Source of the DNA: AG25 sp035518815
Lineage (GTDB): Bacteria > Gemmatimonadota > Gemmatimonadetes > Gemmatimonadales > GWC2-71-9
Direction of reading: 5' to 3'
Assembly: GCA_035518815.1 (NCBI GenBank)
Contig: DATIXG010000133.1
Coordinates: 22,623 to 86,622 of the forward strand
Length of the DNA: 64,000 bases
Shown: positions 19,857-29,100 of the stretch, in pieces
Layout: each line of letters starts with the position of its first letter
Position numbering within the stretch: the first letter of the stretch is position 1
The notes under the pieces: generated by a model
Seen by the model: only the letters and a program-made list of their open reading frames with translations
Database searches by the model: none
Told to the model about the DNA's origin: nothing
Position numbers and translations under genes: made by a program

Positions 19857-21415
19857 GCGCACCCCGGAAGCCCGTGTACACGCCCGAGGACCTGGTCGGG
19901 TTCGAGCCCGCGCGACAGCTGGGTCGCCCGGGCGAGTACCCGTTCACGCGCGGGATCCACCACACCATGTACCGCGGGCGGGTGTGGACCATGCGGCAGT
20001 TCGCGGGATTCGGGACGGCCACCGACACGAACCGGCGGTACAAGTTCCTGCTCGAGCACGGTCAGACCGGGCTGTCGGTCGCGTTCGATTTCCCCACGCT
20101 CATGGGGTACGACTCCGATCATCCGCGATCCGAGGGGGAGGTCGGGAAATGCGGGGTCGCGATCTCGTCGCTCGCCGACATGGAAGAGCTGTTCCGGGGC
20201 ATTCCGCTCGACCAGGTCTCCACCTCGATGACGATCAACGGGCCTGCCGCGATGTTGTTCTGCTTCTACGTCGCGGCCGCGGAGAAGGCCGGCGTCCCGA
20301 GCGCGACGCTGCGGGGCACCGTGCAGAACGACATCCTGAAGGAGTACATGGCCCAGCACGCTTGGGTCTTTCCGGTCGAGCCGGCCTTGAAGATCATCGT
20401 CGACATGTTCGAGTGGTGCGCCGAGCACGCGCCGCAATGGAATACCATTTCGATCTCGGGCTACCATATCCGCGAGGCGGGCGCCACGGCGGCACAGGAG
20501 TTGGCCTTCACGCTCGCGAACGGGTTTACCTACGTGGAGCGCGGCATGGCCCGCGGGCTCGACGTGGATACGTTCGCACCCCGGCTGTCGTTCTTCTGGG
20601 ACGTGCACAACGACTTCTTCGAAGAGATCGCGAAGATGCGCGCGGCGCGGCGGATTTGGGCCCGGCATATGCGCGAGCGTTATGGCGCGAAGTCACCGCG
20701 GTCCTGGATGATGCGCTTCCACAGCCAGACAGCGGGCGTGACGCTCACGGCGCAGCAGCCCATGAACAACGTCGTCCGCGTGGCCTACCAGGCGCTCGCC
20801 GCCGTGCTGGGTGGCACCCAGTCGCTGCACACGAATTCGCTCGACGAGACGCTCGCCCTCCCCACCGAGCAGGCCGTGCAGTTGGCATTGCGCACGCAAC
20901 AGATCGTCGCCGCGGAGAGCGGTGTGAGCGAGGTGGCCGATCCCCTGGGCGGGTCCTACTACGTCGAGGCCCTCACCGACCAGCTCGAGCGGGAAGCGGA
21001 AGCCATGTTCGCCGAAATCCACTCGATCGGCGGCGTGGTGCCGGGCATCGAACGCGGGTGGTTCCAGCGCCAGATCGCCCGTTCGGCGGCAGAGCAGCAA
21101 CGCGCGGTGGAAATGGGAGAGCAGATCGTGGTAGGCGTCAACGAGTTCACGAGCGCGGACGACCATCCCGTCGAGATTCTCCGGATTGCCAACGACACCG
21201 AGGACGGGCAGCGGCGGCGTCTGGCGAGGCTCCGGGCGGAACGGGACAACGCGCTCGTCGCCGAGCGTCTGGAAGCGCTGCGCCAGGCGGGCGAGAACGA
21301 TTACAACGTGATCGGCCCGATGCTCGACTGCGCCCGCGCGTATTGCACGCTCTATGAGATTCGGCACGCGCTCGAGCGGGTCTACGGCGCGTATCGCGAA
21401 CCGGTGTTCTTCTGA
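19853..21415 (+). CDS. B12-dependent acyl-CoA mutase large subunit, isobutyryl-CoA mutase-like
   Basis: 520 residues: the TIM-barrel substrate-binding subunit only, with the B12 domain on a separate gene. Conserved mutase features include GQTGLSVAFD, YDSDHPR, SMTINGP, GTVQNDILKEYM, ISISGYH (Y204, H205) and HTNSLDE. Compared by eye with Propionibacterium methylmalonyl-CoA mutase, Y89 is F50 here (RQFAGF) and R207 is Q168 (MAQHAW). That F/Q pair is what distinguishes isobutyryl-CoA mutase from methylmalonyl-CoA mutase, since the arginine holds the substrate carboxylate. The likely reaction is isobutyryl-CoA to n-butyryl-CoA. Databases would probably label it methylmalonyl-CoA mutase. Confidence 0.85.
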   Translation: MSAPRKPVYTPEDLVGFEPARQLGRPGEYPFTRGIHHTMYRGRVWTMRQFAGFGTATDTNRRYKFLLEHGQTGLSVAFDFPTLMGYDSDHPRSEGEVGKCGVAISSLADMEELFRGIPLDQVSTSMTINGPAAMLFCFYVAAAEKAGVPSATLRGTVQNDILKEYMAQHAWVFPVEPALKIIVDMFEWCAEHAPQWNTISISGYHIREAGATAAQELAFTLANGFTYVERGMARGLDVDTFAPRLSFFWDVHNDFFEEIAKMRAARRIWARHMRERYGAKSPRSWMMRFHSQTAGVTLTAQQPMNNVVRVAYQALAAVLGGTQSLHTNSLDETLALPTEQAVQLALRTQQIVAAESGVSEVADPLGGSYYVEALTDQLEREAEAMFAEIHSIGGVVPGIERGWFQRQIARSAAEQQRAVEMGEQIVVGVNEFTSADDHPVEILRIANDTEDGQRRRLARLRAERDNALVAERLEALRQAGENDYNVIGPMLDCARAYCTLYEIRHALERVYGAYREPVFF

Positions 21416-21417
21416 GC

Positions 21418-22533
21418 ATGGCGGCCCCGTCAAACCTCTCCGCGGAGAGCGCGGTCCGCGCGGTCGTGGAGCGCCTCGCGCTGCTCGAACCGAGCCCGTT
21501 CCCGGTCGTATCGTGCTACCTGAAGCTCGAGCCGCGTGACAAGACGCGCGGCAAATACCTGACCAAGATCAAGAACCGTGTCCGCGCGGCCGTGGCCGAC
21601 CTCGATCGCTCGGCCCTGGAGCGCGACGCCCGCGAGCAGGCTACGCGAGACCTGGGACGCGTGCTCGCGTTCTTCGAGCAACCCGGGCGTTTGCCGTCGG
21701 CGCGCGGGGTCGCGGTCTTCGCCTCGGAGGGTCAGGACCTGTTCGAGGTGTTGCCCGTGCCGCACGTCCATCGGTCCCGCCTCGCGGTTCGGCCGGTCCC
21801 GCTCGTCCGCGAGCTGGTGGCCCTGGAGGAGGAGTTCGGGACGGTGCTCGTGGTCGCCTGCGACCGCCGCGGCGCGCGTTTCTTCAAGGTCACCGCCTTC
21901 GATGTCGTCGAGCTGCCCGGGCTCACGCTGCCGAACAGCCGGACGTCCAAGTTTCACGGCTCCCGCCAGGCGGTCGGCCATGCCGCACAGCCCGCCGGCG
22001 GCGGCGGAGAGCGCCACCACCACATGCGGATTCGTGAAGAGAAGCACCGGCTGTATGCGGCCGCCGCGGATCACATTTTTCGCCTGCACAGCGAGCATCC
22101 CCTGAGCGGCCTCGTGGCCGCAGGGATCGGCGTGGACGCCGCGGCGTTGCTCCCGCACCTCCACACCTATCTGCACGATCTGGTGCTCGGCGTCGTGAAG
22201 CTCAACCCCCAACACGCGACTCCCGCGGAGGCCCGCGAGGCGGCGCTCGCCCTGCGGGACGAGCGGGAGCGCGCTTGGGAACGGGCCCACGCGGAGGCCG
22301 TGCGTCAGGGGCGCTCGACAGGATGGGCTGTGAACGGGCTCGAGGCCACCATGGCCGCGCTCGCCCGCGGGCAGGTGCGGACGCTGCTGGCGGACGGCAT
22401 GGCGGATGACCCGGAAATCGACGAGGCGGTGGAAGAGGCGCTGGGGGAGCGGGCGCAGGTCGACGTGCTTTATGATGAACGGGCGCGCCGCGCCGTGGAT
22501 GAGCTGGCCGCCCTGCTGCGGTTCCGGCGCTGA
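21418..22533 (+). CDS. baeRF/VLRF1-like protein (bacterial eRF1-related family)
   Basis: 371 residues. N-terminal FPVVSCYLKLEP followed by a basic segment, a central VLVVACDRRGARFFKV strand-loop typical of the VLRF1 fold, a loop rich in G and H (residues about 180-205) at the place where eRF1-like proteins carry their GGQ-type loop, and a C-terminal helical part with an L7Ae-like look. I assign it to the bacterial archaeo-eukaryotic release-factor-like families, suspected of acting in ribosome rescue. It sits between the two mutase subunit genes (2 bases after the first, 1-base overlap with the second), which is unexpected. Function unknown. Confidence 0.6.
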   Translation: MAAPSNLSAESAVRAVVERLALLEPSPFPVVSCYLKLEPRDKTRGKYLTKIKNRVRAAVADLDRSALERDAREQATRDLGRVLAFFEQPGRLPSARGVAVFASEGQDLFEVLPVPHVHRSRLAVRPVPLVRELVALEEEFGTVLVVACDRRGARFFKVTAFDVVELPGLTLPNSRTSKFHGSRQAVGHAAQPAGGGGERHHHMRIREEKHRLYAAAADHIFRLHSEHPLSGLVAAGIGVDAAALLPHLHTYLHDLVLGVVKLNPQHATPAEAREAALALRDERERAWERAHAEAVRQGRSTGWAVNGLEATMAALARGQVRTLLADGMADDPEIDEAVEEALGERAQVDVLYDERARRAVDELAALLRFRR

Positions 22534-22958
22534 TGGCGGGCGAGAGCGTGCGGAAACGCCCGATTCGCATCCTGGTCGCCAAACCCGGTCTGGACGGACA
22601 CGATCGCGGCGCCAAGGTCGTCGCCGCGGCGCTCCGCGACGCCGGCATGGAAGTGATCTATACCGGCCTGCATCAGACGCCGGAGCAGATCGCTCAGGCG
22701 GCAATCCAGGAGGATGTCGACGTGGTAGGATTGTCCATTCTCTCCGGCGCGCACATGACCCTGTTCCCCCGGGTCAAGCGGCTGCTCGATGATGCGGGGC
22801 GGACCGACGTGCTTGTGACGGGCGGCGGCATCATTCCACCCGAGGACATGGCCGCGCTCGAGGCGAAGGGCATCGGCCGGCTGTTCGGGCCGGGGACCCC
22901 GACGAGCGACCTGATCAAGTACATCCAGACCTGGGCCACCGCCCATGTCCCCGCGTAA
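22533..22958 (+). CDS. B12-binding small subunit of the acyl-CoA mutase
   Basis: 141 residues. The cobalamin-binding signature DGHDRG (D21, H23, G26) places H23 as the lower axial ligand; SILSGAHM and VTGGGIIP are the other two loops around the nucleotide tail. Length matches IcmB-type small subunits (about 136). It pairs with the large subunit at 19853, completing a two-subunit mutase. Start ATG overlaps the previous stop by one base. Confidence 0.92.
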   Translation: MAGESVRKRPIRILVAKPGLDGHDRGAKVVAAALRDAGMEVIYTGLHQTPEQIAQAAIQEDVDVVGLSILSGAHMTLFPRVKRLLDDAGRTDVLVTGGGIIPPEDMAALEAKGIGRLFGPGTPTSDLIKYIQTWATAHVPA

Positions 22959-24570
22959 CTCCGCTCGGCGCGCCGCCGCAGCCCGGGAGACGTGGCCCTC
23001 GTCACCGCGTCTCGCGGTGCTTGCGGGCGAGTATAAGGACCTGAAGGCGCGGATCGAGCAGGCTGGCGGCCCCGAGCGCGTGCGCCGCCAGCACGATCAG
23101 GGCAAGCGCACGGCCCGTGAACGGGTCGAGGCGCTGCTCGATCCGGGGGGGCCGTGGTTCGAGATCGGGCTGCTCGTGGCGTACGATCGGTACGACGGAC
23201 AGGCGCCGGCGGCCGGAGTGGTCACGGGTCTCGGGCACGTCGGGGGCCGGCCGATCGTCGTGGTCGCGAACGACGCGACGGTCAAAGCGGGCTCCTGGTG
23301 GCCCGAGACGATCACCAAGATTCTCCGCGCGCAGGAGATCGCGATGCGGCAACGGATTCCGATCGTCTATCTCGTGGATTCCGCCGGGGTCAACCTCCCG
23401 TATCAGGAGGGCGTGTTTCCCGGCCAGTATGGCGCCGCCCGGATCTTCTATTACAACTCGCTCATGCGCCACTACCTCCGCGTGCCGCAGGTGGCTGCGG
23501 TGATGGGGCCATGCATCGCGGGCGGGGCGTACCTGCCGGCGCTGTCCGACGTCATCTTCATGGTCGAAGGCACGTCGTTCATGGGTCTCGGCGGGCCGAA
23601 CCTGGTCCGAGGCGCGATCGGTCAAACCGTGGACGCGGAGTCGCTGGGCGGCGCCGCCGCGCACACGACGAGGAGCGCCGTGGCCCATTATCGCGCGAAG
23701 GACGACGCCGATTGTCTCGCACAGGTCCGTGCGTATGTCACGCGGCTGCCCTGGACGGCGCGGCCGGGCGTGACCGGCGCGCCAGCCGCTCGTGACGCCG
23801 CGGACCTCTACGACCTGCTGCCCAGCGACCATCGGATGAGCTACGACGTACGCGCGGTGCTCGATTGCCTGCTCGATCGCGGCTCACTCGCGGAGTTTCA
23901 GCCGGACCTGGCCCCGGAGATCATCTGCGCGCACGCGCGCATCGCGGGGCGCGTGGTAGCGGTGATCGCGAACGCGCGGGGCGTGATGAAGCACGGTACC
24001 GGGGAGGCGCCGCGGCTCGGGGGCATCCTCTATACGGAGAGCGCCGAGAAGGCGGCGTACTTCATCGACAATGCCCATCGCGAGCGAGTGCCGCTCCTCT
24101 TCGTGCAGGACGTCTCGGGCTTCATGGTGGGAACGGAGGCCGAGCACGGGGGGATCATCCGGGCCGGCGCCCGGTTCGTCGAAGCCATGGCCAGCGCGAC
24201 CGTGCCGAAACTGGTCCTCACCGTGAACCACGCCTCGGGGGCCGGCTACTACGCTATGGCGGGCCAGGGGTTTGACCCCGATTTTATCGTGACGTGGCCC
24301 ACCGGGCGGATGGGGGTCATGGAAGGAGAAGCCGCGGTGCAGGCGGTCTACGGAGACCAGGCTGGGGCGCAGGCCGTTGCCCCGGCGGTGGACGCGATGC
24401 GGGCGGACTACGAGCGGCAGCTCGACGCCCGGTTCGCTGCGGCGCGGGGGTTCGTGGATGCGATCCTCCTGCCGGAGGAGACGCGTGACGCGCTGGCGTT
24501 CCTGCTCGAAGTGGCGAGCGAGTTCGCTGGCCCTCACCTCGGACCCTACGTACTTTCGGGGGTGACATGA
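22945..24570 (+). CDS. Acyl-CoA carboxylase carboxyltransferase (beta) subunit, methylcrotonyl/geranyl-CoA type
   Basis: 541 residues. Crotonase-fold carboxyltransferase with DSAGVNLPYQEGVFPG, GPCIAGGAYLPALSD and, in the C-terminal half, DVSGFMVGTEAEHGGIIR and GAGYYAMAG (in parts). The NLPxQExVFP pattern and the length are closer to 3-methylcrotonyl- or geranyl-CoA carboxylase beta chains than to propionyl-CoA carboxylase. It transfers CO2 from carboxybiotin to an acyl-CoA. The biotin-carrying alpha subunit is not in the window. Overlaps the B12 subunit by 14 bases. Confidence 0.88.
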   Translation: MSPRNSARRAAAARETWPSSPRLAVLAGEYKDLKARIEQAGGPERVRRQHDQGKRTARERVEALLDPGGPWFEIGLLVAYDRYDGQAPAAGVVTGLGHVGGRPIVVVANDATVKAGSWWPETITKILRAQEIAMRQRIPIVYLVDSAGVNLPYQEGVFPGQYGAARIFYYNSLMRHYLRVPQVAAVMGPCIAGGAYLPALSDVIFMVEGTSFMGLGGPNLVRGAIGQTVDAESLGGAAAHTTRSAVAHYRAKDDADCLAQVRAYVTRLPWTARPGVTGAPAARDAADLYDLLPSDHRMSYDVRAVLDCLLDRGSLAEFQPDLAPEIICAHARIAGRVVAVIANARGVMKHGTGEAPRLGGILYTESAEKAAYFIDNAHRERVPLLFVQDVSGFMVGTEAEHGGIIRAGARFVEAMASATVPKLVLTVNHASGAGYYAMAGQGFDPDFIVTWPTGRMGVMEGEAAVQAVYGDQAGAQAVAPAVDAMRADYERQLDARFAAARGFVDAILLPEETRDALAFLLEVASEFAGPHLGPYVLSGVT

Positions 24571-27365
24571 GGTTTGGACGCTGGCTCGCACTGATCGCGG
24601 CGATCACCGCCTGCAAGGGCGGAGTGCGGCCTGCACCCTCTCCGGCACCGCAGGCGGTCCGCACGCCCGTCCTGCCGCCACCGAGCCCGCCCGGTCCAGG
24701 CGCCGAGGCTGCGCTCCCTCCCAACATCGCCTTCAACGCGGGCTTCATGCCGCTCGCCAGCACGGGGGTCGATCGGTTTCGCCGCCGCCACCTGAGCTAT
24801 GACGGCCGCGGCGTCCTCATCGGCATCCTCGATTCGGGGATCGATCCCGGCGTCGACGGCCTCCAGCTCACGAGCTATGGCGCGCCCAAAATCCTCGATG
24901 TGCGCGACTTCTCGGGCGAGGGGATCGTCCCGCTCACACCCGTGACGCCCGGGCATGACGGCACCGTGCGGCTGCGCGACCGCGTGTTCACGGGAACCGG
25001 GCGGATCATGCGCATCACGACGAGCCTGATCTGGTATGGCGGCGAGTATGACGAGCTCCGTCTTGGGAGGCTGCCGGGGGCCGACCTGAACGGGAACGGG
25101 ACGAACACCGACGTCTACCCGGTCATCGTGGTGAAGGCGCCCGACGGCTGGGTCGCGTTCATCGACACCAACCTCGATGGATCGTTCGAAGACGAGACCC
25201 CGCTGCACGACTATCGCGAGGGCCGCGAGACGCTGACCATGGGCTCGAAGCCCGTGACGTTGGCCGCGAACTTCGACGAGGCGGGCGGGGCCCCGGTCCT
25301 GGACCTCGTATTCGACAACTCGGGACACGGGACCCACGTCGCGGGCATCGCGGCTGGACATGAGCTGTTCGACGTGCGCGGGTTCGACGGTGTGGCGCCG
25401 GGGGCGCAGCTGATCGGCCTCAAGATCGCCAACAATGCGCGGGGCGGGGTGTCGGTCACCGGGAGCATGCAGCGCGCGATGGCGTACGCCGCGCGGTTCG
25501 CCGAGGCGCGCGGACTGCCGTTGGTCCTCAACTTGAGCTTCGGGGTCGGGAACGAGTTCGAGGGACGCTCGGTCCTCGATTCGATCGTGACCGCATTCCT
25601 CCTTGCGCACCCGGACGTGGTCTTCGCGATCAGCGCGGGCAACGACGGCCCCGGTCTGTCGACGCTGGGGTTCCCGGCGTCGGCCGATCTCGCCCTCGCC
25701 GCGGGCGCCGCATTTCCCGGCGTGTACGCGCGGCCCCGCACCATGGGGCCGCCCACGGGCGACGTCATGGGCTGGTGGAGCTCGCGCGGCGGCGAGCTCG
25801 CGAAACCCGACATCATCACGCCGGGAGTGGCATTCTCGGTCGTCCCGCGGTTCGACCGGGGTGAGGAGTTCAAGGGCGGCACGAGCATGGCCGCCCCCTA
25901 TGCTGCCGGGCTCGCTGCGCGCCTGATGTCGGCGATGCGCGAGGAGGGGCGGAGTGTGTCCGGGGCGGACGTCCAGGAGGCGCTGCGCGCATCGGCGAAC
26001 CGGCTGCCCGGCGGCGCGACCCTCGACGAAGGACCGGGCCAGCCGGATCTCGAATCCGCCTACCGGTGGCTCGCCGCGGGCCACCAGGGTTCCGCGTATC
26101 AGGTCCGGACGAGGAGCGGGCGCAGCGCCGCGTTCCGCCGCAACGGACTGAGCGGTCCTGGTGACACCGTGGATGTCTTTACGGTCCGGCACCTGGCCGG
26201 GCTGCGGGCCGCGGAGTTCGTGCTCCGCAGCCGCACGCCCTGGATGACCGTTCCAGAGACGCTGTCCGCCGGCGCGCTCGAGACTGCCATTCCGGTGCGC
26301 TACGAACCCCAGTACCTGCGCGAACCAGGGGTGTACGAGGGCACCGTGCCCGTGTGGAACGCGAGCGATACGCTGGCCGGGCCGGCGTTCACCCTGGTGA
26401 GCACAGTGGTGGTTCCGCACGACCTGGACGATCATGCGCTGTACGACGAACGCCGCTCAATCGGGCCGGCCCGGGTGCAGCGCTACTTCCTCCGCGTACT
26501 GCGGCCGCAGTCCAGCCTTCACATCACCGTCACGCTGCCGGATTCGCTCTCGCAAGGCGCGAACGCCCGGCTCTACGAGCCGAGCGGCCAGCCGTTCCGG
26601 GACGCGGACGAGCTGTCCCTGGGCCACCACGACCCCGGCACCGGACGGTTCGTGGTACGCGGCGACGACTTCGTGCCGGGCGTGTACGAGCTGGATGTGT
26701 TCGCGCCTCCGTTGACCGGCGCGCTCGTGACGGTCCGCGCCGAGGCGACCCCGCTCACGCTGACGCCGCAACGCGACGGGATCGAAGTCGCGAATGCGGG
26801 CTCGGCGACGTTCATTGGACGGCCGGGCCTGTTTCTGATCGGCGCGCAACGCGAGTTCAATCTGGTAGGGCGCGGGACTGGTTCGGACACCGTCACGGTG
26901 CGCGTTCCGGAGTGGGCCGCCACGGCACTGGTTGAGGTCGAGATGGCCCGGGCGCAATGGAACGAGTTCACGGGATTCGGGGTGACCGAGTTCGACTCGA
27001 GCGGCCAGCAGGTTGGCCAGAACCCCCTGAACTACGCCTTCGGCCGGCAGTCCCTCGCCATTCCCGGGTCGGTGCGGCGGCACCCTCTGCTGATCGAGCT
27101 CGCCCCGGCATTCGCGCGTTCCGACGGGGGGCATCCGTGGCGCGCCACCGTGCGCGTGCGGTTCCTTCTCGACCGGCCGCAGTCGACGAGCCGCGCGAGC
27201 GAGATCTCGGTCGTTCCCGGCGGCCGGACCCTACTCACCCTCCCGTCGCTCCCGTTGCCCAGTGCCGCCGAGGGCTTCGCGCCCCTCGCGGAGCTGTGGG
27301 TGCGGGCCACGGTCGGCGGGGGCGCGGACGCCGTGCGCTGGGTCGTGACGCCGCTGCGGCGCTGA
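24567..27365 (+). CDS. S8 (subtilisin-like) serine peptidase lipoprotein
   Basis: 932 residues. Lipoprotein-type signal with AITAC (cysteine 16), followed by a proline-rich linker. Catalytic triad: D89 in GILDSGIDPG, H257 in GHGTHVAG, S440 in GGTSMAAP; the oxyanion asparagine lies in SAGNDGPG. A 160-residue insertion separates Asp from His, as in tripeptidyl peptidase II-like subtilases. The C-terminal 430 residues are beta-rich and probably form accessory domains. Likely anchored on the periplasmic or outer face. Its ATGA overlap with the carboxyltransferase makes it co-transcribed, though the functional link is unclear. Confidence 0.88.
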   Translation: MRFGRWLALIAAITACKGGVRPAPSPAPQAVRTPVLPPPSPPGPGAEAALPPNIAFNAGFMPLASTGVDRFRRRHLSYDGRGVLIGILDSGIDPGVDGLQLTSYGAPKILDVRDFSGEGIVPLTPVTPGHDGTVRLRDRVFTGTGRIMRITTSLIWYGGEYDELRLGRLPGADLNGNGTNTDVYPVIVVKAPDGWVAFIDTNLDGSFEDETPLHDYREGRETLTMGSKPVTLAANFDEAGGAPVLDLVFDNSGHGTHVAGIAAGHELFDVRGFDGVAPGAQLIGLKIANNARGGVSVTGSMQRAMAYAARFAEARGLPLVLNLSFGVGNEFEGRSVLDSIVTAFLLAHPDVVFAISAGNDGPGLSTLGFPASADLALAAGAAFPGVYARPRTMGPPTGDVMGWWSSRGGELAKPDIITPGVAFSVVPRFDRGEEFKGGTSMAAPYAAGLAARLMSAMREEGRSVSGADVQEALRASANRLPGGATLDEGPGQPDLESAYRWLAAGHQGSAYQVRTRSGRSAAFRRNGLSGPGDTVDVFTVRHLAGLRAAEFVLRSRTPWMTVPETLSAGALETAIPVRYEPQYLREPGVYEGTVPVWNASDTLAGPAFTLVSTVVVPHDLDDHALYDERRSIGPARVQRYFLRVLRPQSSLHITVTLPDSLSQGANARLYEPSGQPFRDADELSLGHHDPGTGRFVVRGDDFVPGVYELDVFAPPLTGALVTVRAEATPLTLTPQRDGIEVANAGSATFIGRPGLFLIGAQREFNLVGRGTGSDTVTVRVPEWAATALVEVEMARAQWNEFTGFGVTEFDSSGQQVGQNPLNYAFGRQSLAIPGSVRRHPLLIELAPAFARSDGGHPWRATVRVRFLLDRPQSTSRASEISVVPGGRTLLTLPSLPLPSAAEGFAPLAELWVRATVGGGADAVRWVVTPLRR

Positions 27366-28738
27366 TGGCCCCACCCGTCCGCATTGCGGCGGGCCAAGGG
27401 TTCTGGGGGGACTGGCTCGAGGCTCCCTACCGCCAGGTCACGGGCGGGCCCATCGATTATCTCGTGCTGGACTACCTCGCCGAAGTCACCATGTCCGTTC
27501 TCCAGAAGCAGAAGTCCCGTGATGCGACGCTCGGGTACGCCACCGATTTCATCTCGGCGATGGAGCGCGTGCTGCCGATCGTCGCCGCGCACGGCATCAA
27601 GGTGACGGCCAATGCGGGAGGCGTGAACCCGCGCGCCTGCGCCACGGCGCTCGCGGACCTCGGCCGGCGCCTCGGCCTCACCGGCAAGCTGCGCATCGGC
27701 ATCGTGATGGGAGACGATCTCCTGGACCGGCTGGACGAGCTCCTCGACGCCGGCGAGACATTTGCGAACCTCGACACGGGGCGCCCGCTCGCGGACGTGC
27801 GCGATCGGGTGCGGGCCGCGAACGTCTACCTGGGCGCGGGTCCGCTCGCCGACGCCCTGGGTCGCGGCGCGAACGTCGTCGTGTCGGGCCGGGTCGCGGA
27901 CCCGAGCCTCATTCTCGGGCCGCTGATGCACGCGTGGGGTTGGCGGCCTGATGCCTGGGACCTGCTTGCGGCCGGCACGGTCGCCGGCCACATCATCGAG
28001 TGCGGCGCGCAGGCGAGTGGGGGCAATTACTCGGTGGACTGGCGGCGGGTGCCCGACCTGGCGAACGTTGGCTACCCGATCGTCGCCGTGGCGCGGGACG
28101 GCACGTTCACTGTGGAAAAGCACCCTGGCACCGGCGGCCGGATCAGCGTCGCCGGGGTGACGGAGCAGCTGGTGTACGAAATCGGCGACCCGACCGCGTA
28201 TGTCACGCCGGATTGCGTTGCAGACTTCACGAGCATCAGACTCGCCCAGGCCGGGCGGGATCGGGTGCGCGCGTGGGGCGTGAAGGGCCGGCCGGCACCG
28301 GAGCGGCTCAAGGTGTCGGTGGCGTACTTCTACGGGTACAAGGCCGTCGCGACGCTCGTCTACTCGTGGCCAGATGCGTACGCCAAGGCGCAGGCGGCGG
28401 ACCGCATCCTGCGCGAGCGCCTGGACCGGCTCGGACTCGAGTTCGAGGCGATCCACAGCGAGTTCATGGGTGTGGACGCGACGCACGGCACGCTGGGGCG
28501 TCGCGGGGCGGCGCTCGCAGACCTGCCGGAAGTGCAGCTGCGCGTGGGCGTGCGCGCGGCGGCGCGCGAGCCGGTCGACCGCTTCACGCGCGAGATCGCG
28601 CCGCTCGTCTTGAACGGCCCCCCCGGCGTGACGGGCTACGGCGGACCCCGGGCCAAGCCGGAGGAGATCGTGGCCTTCTGGCCCGCCCTGATCGAGCGGC
28701 GGCTCGTCGAGCCTTGCGTGGAGATCATGGACGTATGA
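27365..28738 (+). CDS. AtuA-family protein, DUF1446 domain part
   Basis: 457 residues from the ATG at 27365, which shares one base with the preceding stop; the frame is open further upstream but that lies inside the subtilase. Family landmarks include IAAGQGFWGDW, LVLDYLAEVTMSVL, NAGGVNPRACA, VVSGRVADPSLILGPL and ECGAQASGGNYS. AtuA is required for acyclic terpene (citronellol/geraniol) use in Pseudomonas, exact reaction unknown. Here the protein is shorter than AtuA because the C-terminal domain is encoded by the next gene. Confidence 0.85.
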   Translation: MAPPVRIAAGQGFWGDWLEAPYRQVTGGPIDYLVLDYLAEVTMSVLQKQKSRDATLGYATDFISAMERVLPIVAAHGIKVTANAGGVNPRACATALADLGRRLGLTGKLRIGIVMGDDLLDRLDELLDAGETFANLDTGRPLADVRDRVRAANVYLGAGPLADALGRGANVVVSGRVADPSLILGPLMHAWGWRPDAWDLLAAGTVAGHIIECGAQASGGNYSVDWRRVPDLANVGYPIVAVARDGTFTVEKHPGTGGRISVAGVTEQLVYEIGDPTAYVTPDCVADFTSIRLAQAGRDRVRAWGVKGRPAPERLKVSVAYFYGYKAVATLVYSWPDAYAKAQAADRILRERLDRLGLEFEAIHSEFMGVDATHGTLGRRGAALADLPEVQLRVGVRAAAREPVDRFTREIAPLVLNGPPGVTGYGGPRAKPEEIVAFWPALIERRLVEPCVEIMDV

Positions 28739-29100
28739 CGGGAAGACGGGCGACGACAGGAAGCAGGAAACGGAGCAGGGTGGGGAAGGTGCGCCTCGTC
28801 GAGCTCGCTCACGCACGGTCCGGCGACAAGGGCGACACGGCGAACATCGGCCTTATTGCCCGGAAGCCCGCCTTCTACCCCCTCCTCGAGCGCCAGGTGA
28901 CCGCGGCGCGGGTCGCGCGGCATTTTCGCGGCATGATTAAGGGTCCGGTCGAGCGGTTCTCGCTCCCGAACCTGCACGCCCTCAACTTTCTATTGCACGG
29001 CGCACTGGACGGGGGTGGAACGATCTCGCTCAGGACCGACGCACAGGGCAAGGTGTTGTCGACCGCGCTGCTCCGGATGGAAATCGAGGTGCCCCGATGA
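28735..29100 (+). CDS. AtuA-related C-terminal domain protein
   Basis: 121 residues from the ATG at 28735, overlapping the DUF1446 stop as ATGA; a GTG at 28780 is not in frame, and the basic first 15 residues may be non-conserved. The core VRLVELAHARSGDKGDTAN (in parts: LAHARSGDKGD, ANIGLIAR) matches the C-terminal domain of full-length AtuA. Together with the upstream gene this reconstitutes an AtuA of about 580 residues in two coupled polypeptides. Confidence 0.8.
   Translation: MTGRRATTGSRKRSRVGKVRLVELAHARSGDKGDTANIGLIARKPAFYPLLERQVTAARVARHFRGMIKGPVERFSLPNLHALNFLLHGALDGGGTISLRTDAQGKVLSTALLRMEIEVPR

Noticed and set aside
19853..21415. Annotation as methylmalonyl-CoA mutase.
   Set aside because: The carboxylate-binding Arg and the partner Tyr are replaced by Gln and Phe, favouring isobutyryl-CoA mutase.
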